Below the pieces are notes generated by a model. The model was given only the letters and a program-made list of their open reading frames with translations. It did not search any database and was not told the DNA's origin. A stretch of DNA of 64,000 bases from assembly GCF_003044185.1 (NCBI RefSeq), contig NZ_PYYB01000001.1:2376978-2440977 (forward strand), read 5' to 3'. This DNA comes from Paraconexibacter algicola. Its GTDB lineage: Bacteria > Actinomycetota > Thermoleophilia > Solirubrobacterales > Solirubrobacteraceae. Of this stretch, positions 54,637 to 62,528 are shown piece by piece; the stretch's first letter is position 1, and each line of letters starts with the position of its first letter. Both the position numbers and the translations under genes were made by a program.

Positions 54637-56820
54637 GTGGCCGGTGGTCCCGGCCGTCCCGCCGCCCGCGCGGTCCTGTCCCGGATCCTCGCGGTCCTCG
54701 GCGCGGTCGTGCTCGTCGCGGGCGTCCTGGCGACCTACCTGCGCGAGGAGGTCGTCGACCAGCGCGCCTTCGTCGCGCACGCGGTCGACGCCCTCGACGA
54801 GCCGGCGGTCCGCGACCTGGTCTCCGGGCAGGTCGTCCAGCAGCTCGTCGACGAGGGCGGCACCGACCTCATCGCCGCCCGCCCGCTCGTGCGCCCGCTC
54901 GTCGACGCGCTCGTCTCCACCGAGGCGTTCGGGGAGCTCTTCGAGGTCGCCGCGCGCGACACGCACCGGCTGCTGTTCACCCGCGACGACGACGTCTCCT
55001 TCGCCGTCGCCGACGCCGGCACGCTGGCGATCGAAGCGGTCAGGGCCGCCGCGCCCGGCCTCGCCGAGAGCCTTCCGGCGACCGTCGACGTCGATGTCGT
55101 CGCGCTGCGCGACGAGGACCTGCTGGCGGGCCTCGCGCGTGCGGGCGAGCGCGCCCGCACGCTCGCGCTCGTCCTGCCCCCGCTCGGGCTCCTGCTGGTG
55201 CTCGCGGGCGTCGCCGTCGCGCGCGACCGGCGGGCCGCGCTCGTGCGCGGCGGCCTCAGCGTCGCCGTCGCGTGCGGGCTGCTCGTCGCCGCGCTCACCG
55301 TCTGGCGCGCCCGGCTCGGGGCCGGCGCGGTCGCCCCGTCGGACCTGCGCGACGAGGACGTGCGCGCCGCGGTCGACGCCGCCTGGGGCGTCTACTTCGC
55401 CGGACTGCGCGACTGGCTCGTCGCGATCGGCCTCGCCGGGGTCATGACCGCGGCGCTCGCCGCCGGACGCGTGACCGCCGCGACCGCCACGCAGCGGCTG
55501 CGCGCGCTCGTCGCGCGGGCCGGCGGCACGCCGGCGGGAGCGCCCGCCCGCACGCTGCGCGGCGTCGCGCTCGTGGCGCTCGGCGGCCTGCTGCTGTGGC
55601 AGCCCGCGGGCGTCGTGGCGGCGGTCGCGCTGCTGCTCGGCGGCACGCTCGTCTACGTCGGGGTGGGGGAGCTGGCCGCGCTGTTGCCCGACCGCCTGAC
55701 CCGCGACGAGCCCGCCCGCACGGGCGGCGCGGGCGGCCGCGGGACGGGGCCGCTGCCGTGGCTCGCGGCGGTCGGCGTGCTGCTGCTCGGCGCGGTCGTG
55801 GCCGGGGCGGCGGTCGGCGGGGACGGGCCCGCGCCCGAGCGGGCCTCCCTGAGCCCCCCGACCCCCGAGCAGGCGACCTCGACCGGGTGCAACGGCTCGC
55901 GGGCGCTGTGCGACCGGCGGCTGGACGAGGTCGTCTTCCCCGGCACCCACAACTCGTTCTCCGCGGCGCTCGAGCCGGGCTGGCTGTTCGCCAACCAGCG
56001 GACCGGGATCCGCCGCCAGCTACAGGACGGCATCCGGCTGCTGCTGCTCGACCCCCACCACGGGGTCCGGGACGGCTCCCGCGTGCGGACCGACCTCGAG
56101 GCCGACGGCTCGGACCGCAACCGCGTCGCCGCGCAGCTCAGCCCGGGCGCGGTCCGGGCGGCGGAGCGGCTCGGCGGCCGCGTCGGCCTCGGCGACCTCA
56201 AGGGCCGCCGTGACGTGTTCCTCTGCCACAGCCTCTGCGAGCTCGGGGCGGAGTCGTTCGTCGCCGAGCTCGGCGTCGTCCGCGACTTCCTCGCCGCCAA
56301 CCGCGGGGAGGTCGTCGTCCTGCTGATCGAGCCGAGCGTCTCGCCGCAGCTCGTCGCGGGGGCGCTGCGCCGCGCCCGGCTGCTCGACGCGCTCGCGGTG
56401 CTCGACCGCGACGAGCCGCTGCCGACGCTCGGCCAGCTGCTGCGCCGCGGCGACCGGCTCGTCGTGCTCACCGAACGCGACGGCGGCGCGTACGACTGGT
56501 ACCACCCGGCGTTCTCGTTCGTGCAGGACACGCCGCTGGGCGCCCGCAAGGCGTCGGAGTTCTCCTGCGCGCCCAACCGCGGCGACGAGGACAGCCCGCT
56601 GCTGATGCTCAACCACTGGATCGACCGCTTCCCGCCCCCGTTCTCCGCCAACCGGCGCGCCTCGACCGCGGCGGCGCTGCGCGAGCGCGTCGCCCGCTGC
56701 GAGCAGGAGCGCGGCCGCCCCGTGAACCTCATCGCCGTGGACTTCGGCGACGCGAGCGGGGTCGTGGAGGTCGCGCGCGAGCTGAACGCCCGGGCCGACG
56801 ATCCCGGTGACGTAGGCTGA
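54637..56820 (+). CDS. Multi-pass membrane protein fused to PI-PLC-like phosphodiesterase domain
   Basis: The protein has 727 residues. The N-terminal 410 residues hold a signal/anchor (about 12-35), an extracytoplasmic helical part with VDQRAFVAHAVDALDEPAVRDLV, and further membrane helices (about 170-190, 200-220, 260-280, 310-350, 370-390). The C-terminal 320 residues form a PI-PLC X-like TIM barrel: FPGTHNSF with His438 and FLCHSLCELG with His531, the two catalytic histidines. It probably cleaves a phosphodiester lipid or glycerophosphodiester at the outer face. GTG start is 5 bases after the previous stop. Confidence 0.78.
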   Translation: MAGGPGRPAARAVLSRILAVLGAVVLVAGVLATYLREEVVDQRAFVAHAVDALDEPAVRDLVSGQVVQQLVDEGGTDLIAARPLVRPLVDALVSTEAFGELFEVAARDTHRLLFTRDDDVSFAVADAGTLAIEAVRAAAPGLAESLPATVDVDVVALRDEDLLAGLARAGERARTLALVLPPLGLLLVLAGVAVARDRRAALVRGGLSVAVACGLLVAALTVWRARLGAGAVAPSDLRDEDVRAAVDAAWGVYFAGLRDWLVAIGLAGVMTAALAAGRVTAATATQRLRALVARAGGTPAGAPARTLRGVALVALGGLLLWQPAGVVAAVALLLGGTLVYVGVGELAALLPDRLTRDEPARTGGAGGRGTGPLPWLAAVGVLLLGAVVAGAAVGGDGPAPERASLSPPTPEQATSTGCNGSRALCDRRLDEVVFPGTHNSFSAALEPGWLFANQRTGIRRQLQDGIRLLLLDPHHGVRDGSRVRTDLEADGSDRNRVAAQLSPGAVRAAERLGGRVGLGDLKGRRDVFLCHSLCELGAESFVAELGVVRDFLAANRGEVVVLLIEPSVSPQLVAGALRRARLLDALAVLDRDEPLPTLGQLLRRGDRLVVLTERDGGAYDWYHPAFSFVQDTPLGARKASEFSCAPNRGDEDSPLLMLNHWIDRFPPPFSANRRASTAAALRERVARCEQERGRPVNLIAVDFGDASGVVEVARELNARADDPGDVG
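56813..56818 (+). promoter_or_regulatory. -10 element TAGGCT
   Basis: TAGGCT ends 8 bases before the ATG at 56827. Its last base is the T of the TGA stop of the PI-PLC gene. Confidence 0.55.
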
Positions 56821-56826
56821 CGGACG

Positions 56827-57168
56827 ATGCCCGCCGACCGCACGTTCACCGCCGAGGAGGTCGACGCCGCCGTCGCCGCCCTGTCCCAGGAGGGACGGCT
56901 CGACCACGCCCAGGACGTCATCACGCACGCCGCGCCCTCGCTCCAGCGCATCCTCAACGCCGCGCTCGAGGAGGGCGGCTGGTTCGGCGGCGCCCACGAG
57001 CAGGAGGTGGCGCGGGTGGCGGCGATCGAGGACCCGCAGCAGCGGGTACTCGAACTGCGCACGCTGCTCGCCGAGGAGACCCGGATCGGGATGCTCGTCG
57101 GCGCCGCGGTGGGCTTCCAGCTCGCCCGTGAGCTCGACACGACCCCCGACACCCCAGGAGACACCTGA
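56827..57168 (+). CDS. Small helical protein of unknown function
   Basis: This 113-residue, mostly helical, acidic protein with EEGGWFGGAHEQEVARVAAIEDPQQR in the middle and ETRIGMLVGAAVGFQLARELD near the end has no known domain. Its TGA stop overlaps the ATG of the following hydrolase (TGATG type), so the three genes 56827-58117 form one operon under the TAGGCT promoter. Confidence 0.75.
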   Translation: MPADRTFTAEEVDAAVAALSQEGRLDHAQDVITHAAPSLQRILNAALEEGGWFGGAHEQEVARVAAIEDPQQRVLELRTLLAEETRIGMLVGAAVGFQLARELDTTPDTPGDT

Positions 57169-57845
57169 TGGAGATCCGCTGGCTCGGCCACTCGGCCTTC
57201 GCCCTGACCCACGACGGCACGACCGTCCTGGTCGACCCGTTCCTCACCGGCAACCCGAAGGGCGTCGTGTCCGCCGAGGAGGTGGAGGCCGACGCGATCC
57301 TGCTGACCCACGGGCACCAGGACCACGGCCCCGAGGACGCGGTGGCGATCGCCAAGAGGACCGGCGCGACGATCCAGGCGATCACCGAGATCGCCGGGGA
57401 GCTCGGGGAGGAGGGCGTCACGACGATCGACACGAACGTCGGCGGCACCGCCACCTACGACTGGGGCAGCTGCCGCCTGACGCCGGCCTTCCACACGTCC
57501 ACGACGCCGAAGGGCACCGTCACCCCCGCGGCCGGTCTCGTCATCGAGCTCGGCGGCGTCCGCGTCTACCACCTCGGGGACACGGCGCTGTTCAGCGACC
57601 TCGCCCTGCCGTCGCAGCGCGATCCGATCGACGTCGCGATCATCCCGATCGGCGGCCACTACACGATGGACCGCACCGACGCGGTCGTCGCGGCGAAGCT
57701 CGTCGGCGCCAAGGTCGTCATCCCCTGCCACTACGGCACGTTCCCGCCGATCGAGACCGACGTGGCCGCGTACAAGTCCGAGGTCGAGGCCGCGGGCCAC
57801 GCCGAGGTCGTCGTGCTCGAGCCGGGGGAGAGCTGGTCGGCGTGA
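57168..57845 (+). CDS. UPF0173 metal-dependent hydrolase (metallo-beta-lactamase fold)
   Basis: This 225-residue protein starts MEIRWLGHSAFAL and carries the metal motif THGHQDHG (H48, H50, D52, H53), plus HLGDTALFSDL and PCHYGTFP, which match the UPF0173 (YtkL) family. The family is probably a phosphodiesterase or hydrolase of unknown substrate. Overlaps genes on both sides by 1 and 4 bases. Confidence 0.92.
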   Translation: MEIRWLGHSAFALTHDGTTVLVDPFLTGNPKGVVSAEEVEADAILLTHGHQDHGPEDAVAIAKRTGATIQAITEIAGELGEEGVTTIDTNVGGTATYDWGSCRLTPAFHTSTTPKGTVTPAAGLVIELGGVRVYHLGDTALFSDLALPSQRDPIDVAIIPIGGHYTMDRTDAVVAAKLVGAKVVIPCHYGTFPPIETDVAAYKSEVEAAGHAEVVVLEPGESWSA

Positions 57846-58117
57846 ACCACGCGATCGTCCTCATCAAGGCCGACCGGGACGCGATGGCCACGCTCGGCTC
57901 CGCCCTGGTCGAGCTCGAGGGCGTCGCCGAGGCGTACACGGTCACCGGCGAGTGGGACTTCGTCGCCGTCGTGCGCGTGCGGCGTCACGAGCAGCTCGCC
58001 GAGACGATCACCGGCAAGCTCCTGCAGCTCCCCGGTGTGGCGGTGACCCAGACGATGGTGGCCTTCGAGGCGTTCTCCCGCCACGACCTCGAGGCGATGT
58101 TCAGCGTCGGCAGCTAG
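57842..58117 (+). CDS. Stand-alone Lrp/AsnC ligand-binding (RAM) domain protein
   Basis: This 91-residue protein consists of just the beta-alpha-beta-beta-alpha-beta RAM domain (AIVLIKADRDAMATLGSALVELEGV, then AYTVTGEWDFVAVVRV, and LPGVAVTQTMVAFEAF), without the helix-turn-helix. Such proteins form oligomers that bind amino acids and modulate full Lrp regulators. GTG start overlaps the UPF0173 stop (GTGA). Confidence 0.88.
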   Translation: MNHAIVLIKADRDAMATLGSALVELEGVAEAYTVTGEWDFVAVVRVRRHEQLAETITGKLLQLPGVAVTQTMVAFEAFSRHDLEAMFSVGS

Positions 58118-58159
58118 GTCCGGCGGACGTCGGCGGCCTGCGGGTCGCCGACGCCCCGG

Positions 58160-58405
58160 TCACGGCTGGTTCTGCCAGCCGCGCTCGAACCAGATCGGGC
58201 GGTCGTGCCAGTCGTCGGCCATCAGCACGCAGCCCGTGGCCGCGAGCGCGAGCAGGCCGGTGGGCCGCAGCCTCGCGGCGAGGAGGCCGACGGTGGCGGC
58301 GGCGGTCAGGAGCGCGCCCGTCGCGCCGTGGTGGCAGCGCTGGCCCGCGATCCACAGACGGCGGCGGTCCGCGTCATAGTGAATGAGGTGAGCATGCGTG
58401 GACAT
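58160..58405 (-). CDS. Small membrane protein with His-rich segment
   Basis: This 81-residue protein begins MSTHAHLIHYDADRRRLWI, then GQRCHHGATG, one or two hydrophobic segments (about 30-62), and DDWHDRPIWFERGWQNQP. I have the impression of a small family in actinobacteria but cannot name it. No good promoter or ribosome site was seen, so confidence is moderate. Confidence 0.6.
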   Translation of the reverse strand: MSTHAHLIHYDADRRRLWIAGQRCHHGATGALLTAAATVGLLAARLRPTGLLALAATGCVLMADDWHDRPIWFERGWQNQP

Positions 58406-58462
58406 GGTGATCGTGGTGGTCGGTGGACGGTGCCCTGCATCCCGGGTATCGGCAGGACGTTC

Positions 58463-59032
58463 GTGCGACATCACACGATCTTCGTCTTGATCGGCTGTTC
58501 GTCGATCGGCCTCGGGGCCTGCGGGGACGACGGCGACCGGGCGGGCGCGACGACTCCGGCGGGCGCCGGCACCGGGACGACCGCGACGTCGGTCGCGACC
58601 CCGCCGCCCGCCGCGACGGCGGCGCCGACCGCGACCGCCACGCCGGGACCGACCGGCCCGGCGGGCGCCGGGACGACCGGTCCCGCGGGCACGACGACCA
58701 CCGAGATCGGTCCCGCGCCCGGGGAGGAGGAGGGCCCCGGGGACGACGAGGCCGCCCGCTCCCCGGCGGACTTCCGGGTCGGCGCGGGCCTCGAGCCGTC
58801 GCGCATCACCGTCGCCGCGTTCCTCACCGTCGAGCTCGCCGCGACGTCGACCGACGGGCGCGCGCACACGCTGCGGCTGACGACGCCGGCGGGCCCGGTG
58901 ACGCTGAACGTCCCGGCGGGCGGCCGCGCCACCGTCGACGTGCCCGGGATGCCGGAGGGCGAGTACGCGATCACGCTCGACGGCCGCTCGGGCGCAGGGA
59001 CGCTCGTCGTGGGCGGAGAGCCGGGGCCCTAG
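58463..59032 (+). CDS. Lipoprotein of unknown function
   Basis: This 189-residue protein has a lipoprotein signal with lipobox LGAC (C20), then a Thr/Ala/Pro/Gly-rich linker (about 30-95) and a compact beta domain (ITVAAFLTVELAATSTDGRAHTLRLTTP, VPGMPEGEYAITLDG) resembling cupredoxin-like or Ig-like folds without visible metal ligands. GTG 58463 was chosen for its GCAGGA ribosome site and a normal signal length. An ATG at 58394 would overlap the divergent gene and lengthen the n-region. Confidence 0.65.
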   Translation: MRHHTIFVLIGCSSIGLGACGDDGDRAGATTPAGAGTGTTATSVATPPPAATAAPTATATPGPTGPAGAGTTGPAGTTTTEIGPAPGEEEGPGDDEAARSPADFRVGAGLEPSRITVAAFLTVELAATSTDGRAHTLRLTTPAGPVTLNVPAGGRATVDVPGMPEGEYAITLDGRSGAGTLVVGGEPGP

Positions 59033-59158
59033 CGAACGGCGACGATCCTGAGGGTCTCTCACGCTCCATGAGGACTCCGTGAGGGCGGGGGGCGGCCCGG
59101 TGCGCGGCGGGGCAGGATCGACCCAGATCAGCCAACGAGCCCCCCACGGAGGAGCCCA

Positions 59159-59572
59159 ATGTCGCGCAGCACCCGCACCCGCAGGACCATCGCCGCCTCG
59201 CTCGCCGCCGTCGCCGGTGTCGGTGCCCTGGGCGGTGCCGTCGGGGTCGGGCCGGCGACCGCCCGCCCGACCTGCGACGACCTCAACGTCCTCTGCCCGC
59301 CGCCGCCGTCGCCGCCCAAGAGCGCGCCCGGCACGGTCAACGTCGCCGCCGGCTACACCCTGTCGGTCCGCGCGCGGCCGACGAGCGCCTCGGCGAAGGT
59401 CCGCTCGCTGCCCGACGGCGCGCGCGTGCGCATCGTCTGCCAGACCATCGGCAGGAAGATGACCGGGACCTACGGCACGTCGCGCCTGTGGAACAAGCTC
59501 TCCAAGGGCGGCTACGTCGCCGACGTCTACGTCTACACCGGCTCGGACGGTCGCGTCGCGCGCACCTGCTGA
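59159..59572 (+). CDS. Secreted SH3-like domain protein
   Basis: This 137-residue protein has a signal peptide (about 1-36, ending ATARP), a Cys pair CDDLNVLC, a Pro-rich stretch, and a bacterial SH3 domain (GYTLSVRARPTSASAKVRSLPDGARVRIVCQTIG, split by the usual turns, then LWNKLSKGGYVADVYVYTG). SH3b domains bind cell-wall peptides. GGAGGAG ribosome site before the ATG. Confidence 0.88.
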   Translation: MSRSTRTRRTIAASLAAVAGVGALGGAVGVGPATARPTCDDLNVLCPPPPSPPKSAPGTVNVAAGYTLSVRARPTSASAKVRSLPDGARVRIVCQTIGRKMTGTYGTSRLWNKLSKGGYVADVYVYTGSDGRVARTC

Positions 59573-59609
59573 CGCACGCGCCACACCACGCCGGACCGGG
59601 GAGGGCACC

Positions 59610-59615
59610 TACACT
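59610..59615 (+). promoter_or_regulatory. -10 element TACACT
   Basis: TACACT ends 6 bases before the GTG at 59622. Confidence 0.5.
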
Positions 59616-59621
59616 GCGTGG

Positions 59622-60314
59622 GTGTCCTCTCCCGTTCGTGAGGGGCTCGGGCCGACGCTGCCGGAGCTCCTCTCCGCCCGCACCGGCCGCCCGGCGCGCA
59701 CCTGGACCCGGCTGCTGATCGGCGCGGCCGTCGTGCTGCTCCTCGTCGCGGTCGGCGTGCGGCTCGCCCAGCGCGAGGCCGCGGAGAAGACCGGGGTCGT
59801 CGTCACCGGCGGCCTGTTCCCGTTCAACCTCGCCTACGACGAGACGCGCCTGGAGCGCGTCGACCCGCAGCGCGGCGAGCGGCTGCGCCTCGTCTCCCCG
59901 CCGGACGCCCCGACGCTGCTGGAGTTCACCGTCGCGCAGCGGCGCCTGGACGCGTATCCCGGTGACGCGGCCGGCTACGTGCCGGTGCTCGCCAGCGTCG
60001 TCGCCGACGAGCTCGCCGCCGCCGACCCGGACTTCCGCCTGCGCGGCGAGGGACGCGCCCGCATCAACGACAACCCGGGCTACCAGATCACCTTCCAGAC
60101 CAAGCGCGACGGCCGCACGGTCTACGGCAAGCGGTTCCTGCTCTACGACGATCCCGACGACGACGAGGCCACGGTCAACCGGCCGACCGTCGTCGCGGTC
60201 GTGACGCTCCTCAACGGCCGCTCGGACGCCGTGCCGCGGGCGGACGCGGTCGGCGGCAACGGGCCTCTCAAGACGCCGCTGCGGTCGTTCCGCTTCGGCG
60301 CGTCGCGGCCGTGA
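59622..60314 (+). CDS. Single-pass membrane protein of unknown function
   Basis: This 230-residue protein has a cytoplasmic N-terminus, one membrane helix (LLIGAAVVLLLVAVGVRLA, about 31-49) and an extracytoplasmic alpha/beta domain starting GGLFPFNLAYDETRLERV and including GYQITFQTKRDGRTVYGKRFLLYDD. The shape resembles PsbP/Mog1-like or LpqN-like binding domains, a guess from layout only. Followed with 4-base overlap by csaA. Confidence 0.7.
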   Translation: MSSPVREGLGPTLPELLSARTGRPARTWTRLLIGAAVVLLLVAVGVRLAQREAAEKTGVVVTGGLFPFNLAYDETRLERVDPQRGERLRLVSPPDAPTLLEFTVAQRRLDAYPGDAAGYVPVLASVVADELAAADPDFRLRGEGRARINDNPGYQITFQTKRDGRTVYGKRFLLYDDPDDDEATVNRPTVVAVVTLLNGRSDAVPRADAVGGNGPLKTPLRSFRFGASRP

Positions 60315-60652
60315 GCGACGCCCCGCTCGCCTGGGAGGAGTTCACCCGCGTCGACATGCGGGTCGGCCGCATCGTCGAGGTCGAGGCGTTCCCGCAGGCG
60401 CGCCGGCCGGCCTGGAAGCTGCGGGTCGACTTCGGCGCGGAGATCGGCGTGCGCCGCTCGAGCGCCCAGATCACGAACTACGCGGCCTCCGAGCTGCAGG
60501 ACCGCCTCGTCGTCGGCGTCGTGAACTTCCCGCCCAAGCAGATCGGCCCGGTGCGCTCCGAGTGCCTGGTGCTGGGCACGTACACGGCCGACGGGACCGT
60601 GCTGCTGCTGAACCCCGAGCCGGACGCGCGGCCGGGCGACCGCGTCGGCTGA
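60311..60652 (+). CDS. csaA: CsaA-like tRNA-binding-domain protein (putative secretion chaperone)
   Basis: This 113-residue OB-fold protein of the tRNA-binding (EMAP) family has EFTRVDMRVGRIVEVEAFPQARRPAWKL, then RRSSAQITNY, VVGVVNFPPKQIGPVRSECLVLG. It matches CsaA of Bacillus, an export-related chaperone dimer. GTG start overlaps the previous stop (GTGA). Confidence 0.9.
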   Translation: MSDAPLAWEEFTRVDMRVGRIVEVEAFPQARRPAWKLRVDFGAEIGVRRSSAQITNYAASELQDRLVVGVVNFPPKQIGPVRSECLVLGTYTADGTVLLLNPEPDARPGDRVG

Positions 60653-60665
60653 CGCGGGACGGCGC

Positions 60666-62264
60666 TCAGCCCGCCGGAGCGGCGGGCGGCGTGGCGACCG
60701 GATCGGCCGGCACGGACGGGGCCGGGTCCGCGGCGGGCGCGGGGTCCGGGGCGGGCGTGGCGGCCGGGGCGGGCGCGGGCTCGGGGGCGGGGACCGGCGC
60801 AGGTGCAGGCGCCGGAGCCGGGGAGGGAGCCGCGGGAGCGGGGGCCGGCGCCGAGGAGGCCGGGGCCGGGACGGGCCGCGTCTCGTCGGGGCCGACGAGC
60901 CCGCCGGTGCCCTGCGGCAGCGGCTGGCCCGGCAGGCGCACGGTGTCGGACCCCTGTTGGGTCGGGAGCACGGCCGGGGCGCCGGCGACGCCGGTCGGGC
61001 CGGTCGGCGCGGCGGCGCCGGGGACGGGCGTCGTCCCGGGCGGGACGACCGGCGCGGCGTCGTCGGCGGGCGCGTCGTCGTCGCGCGCGGCGCCGGCGGT
61101 CGGACCGGCCTCGTCGCCGGGCTCGGTCTCGGCGAGCAGGCCGCCCGCGTCCGACGGCGAGGTGGCGCTCTCCTCCTGGGCGGAGCTCGAGACGACGACC
61201 GGCGGCGCGGCGGGCGCGGCCACGGCGGGCGCGGGCGGCGCGATCGCCGCGACGGCGGGCGCGCGCTCGACCGTGGAGCGGCGGTGGTGGTCGACCTCGA
61301 CGGCGCCCGCGGCGACGATCGCGGCGGCGGTGAGCCCGGCGGCGGCCTTGGTGCCGATCGCGGTGATCCCGGCGCCCAGCGCCGAGCCGGCCGCGGCGGA
61401 GCCCGCCGCACCGCCCGCGACGGCCGCACCGCCGGCCGCCGCCCCGGCGGCGGACGTGCCCGCCGCGCCCTGGGCGATGAGGAACTTCTTCAGCAGCAGC
61501 AGCGGGCCGACCGGGAAGACCGCGGCGAGCGTGCGGTCGGTCTGGCGCAGGTGCTTCTTGAACGCGGCGCAGCGCTCGCACTGGCGCACGTGCCGCCGGA
61601 CCGGCGGCGTCGAGCGCTTCAGCCCCTCGGCGACCTCGGCGAGCTCGTCCCGCGCCTCCTCGCAGGTGAGCAGGCGCGCCTCGGCCGCCTCGGCGAGCGA
61701 GACCCGGGCCCGCACGAGCAGCGACTTCACCGACGGGATCGTCGTCTCCATCGCCTCGGCGATCTGGTCGTAGGAGAGCGCGTCGATCTCGCGCAGCAGC
61801 AAGGCCGTGCGCTGCGTCTCCGGCAGGTCCTGGACGTCGGCGACGAGCTGGCGGAACTCCTCGCGCTTGTGGACCTTGTCGGCCGTCGTCGTGCCGTGCT
61901 CGGCGAGGTGCACGTCCATCGAGTCCACGCCGATCGCCGTCTGGCGGCGCAGGTGGTTCAGGCAGCGGTTGCGGGCGATCCGGTAGAGCCACGGGCGGGC
62001 GTTGATCGGCCGCTCGTCGGCGAGCATCGCGTTGTAGGCGGCGGCGAACACCTCCTGCAGCACGTCCTCGGCGTCCTCGCGCGAGGACAGCATGTGGCGG
62101 CAGAAGGCCAGCAGCCGTGCCTGGTAGCGGCCCACGAGCGCCTCGTACGCGCCCTGGTTGCCGCGGCGGGTGAGCGCGATCAGGCGGTCGTCGCTCTGCA
62201 GGCGCAGCAGCGGCGTGGGGCCCCGGAGCCCGGGGGCGTGATCGAGCGTCGTGGAGAAGTCCAT
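60666..62264 (-). CDS. ECF sigma factor fused to zinc finger, hydrophobic segments and Pro/Ala-rich tail
   Basis: The protein has 532 residues. Residues about 25-105 are sigma region 2 (YQARLLAFCRHMLSSREDAEDVLQEVF) and about 140-195 region 4 (LPETQRTALLLREIDALSYDQIAEAM). A zinc-finger of the anti-sigma type follows (H225-x3-C229-xx-C232), then glycine/alanine hydrophobic stretches (about 252-320) and a tail of about 200 residues rich in Pro/Ala/Glu/Asp. Similar layouts exist in ECF52/53-type sigma factors of actinobacteria, where the extension anchors and controls the sigma part. No promoter was identified. Confidence 0.85.
   Translation of the reverse strand: MDFSTTLDHAPGLRGPTPLLRLQSDDRLIALTRRGNQGAYEALVGRYQARLLAFCRHMLSSREDAEDVLQEVFAAAYNAMLADERPINARPWLYRIARNRCLNHLRRQTAIGVDSMDVHLAEHGTTTADKVHKREEFRQLVADVQDLPETQRTALLLREIDALSYDQIAEAMETTIPSVKSLLVRARVSLAEAAEARLLTCEEARDELAEVAEGLKRSTPPVRRHVRQCERCAAFKKHLRQTDRTLAAVFPVGPLLLLKKFLIAQGAAGTSAAGAAAGGAAVAGGAAGSAAAGSALGAGITAIGTKAAAGLTAAAIVAAGAVEVDHHRRSTVERAPAVAAIAPPAPAVAAPAAPPVVVSSSAQEESATSPSDAGGLLAETEPGDEAGPTAGAARDDDAPADDAAPVVPPGTTPVPGAAAPTGPTGVAGAPAVLPTQQGSDTVRLPGQPLPQGTGGLVGPDETRPVPAPASSAPAPAPAAPSPAPAPAPAPVPAPEPAPAPAATPAPDPAPAADPAPSVPADPVATPPAAPAG
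60768..60866 (-). repeat. Low-complexity Pro/Ala/Glu-coding stretch in sigma-factor tail
   Basis: Short imperfect repeats on the minus strand encode PAPAP/EPAPAP units near the end of the sigma-factor gene. Confidence 0.6.
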
Positions 62265-62428
62265 GGACGAGGCGGTCCCAGAAGACCGAACACCAGGGTC
62301 GCACGGAAGTTGTCCTGCGCGACAGGGTGCTCTCACGATCCCCTCACGTTCGGGTCGGGAAACCTCGTGGCGAACACCGCAAGTTTCCGCGCACATCGTC
62401 GTTGGGTCCCTCAGGAGCCGGTTCGCGC

Positions 62429-62458
62429 TTGACGGACCGGAACGCGGGGCATTAGCGT
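62429..62458 (+). promoter_or_regulatory. Promoter of the MCE gene cluster (TTGACG-N18-TAGCGT)
   Basis: A -35 TTGACG (62429-62434) and a -10 TAGCGT (62453-62458) with 18-base spacing. Transcription would start near 62465 with a leader of about 64 bases before the GTG at 62529. Confidence 0.6.
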
Positions 62459-62528
62459 GCGCCGCCGTGCCGGGTCTGGGGAGGCCGGGCGGAGCGGGTC
62501 GGAGCAGGGAGAGGGAGCGCAGCGAGCA

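Noticed and set aside
58394-58462. ATG 58394 as lipoprotein start
   Set aside because: It overlaps the divergent small gene and makes an unusually long n-region. GTG 58463 has a ribosome site and a normal signal length.
60700-61450. Plus-strand open frame of about 400 codons rich in Gly/Ala opposite the sigma-factor tail
   Set aside because: It is the complement of the Pro/Ala-rich coding tail and shows no independent domain or promoter.
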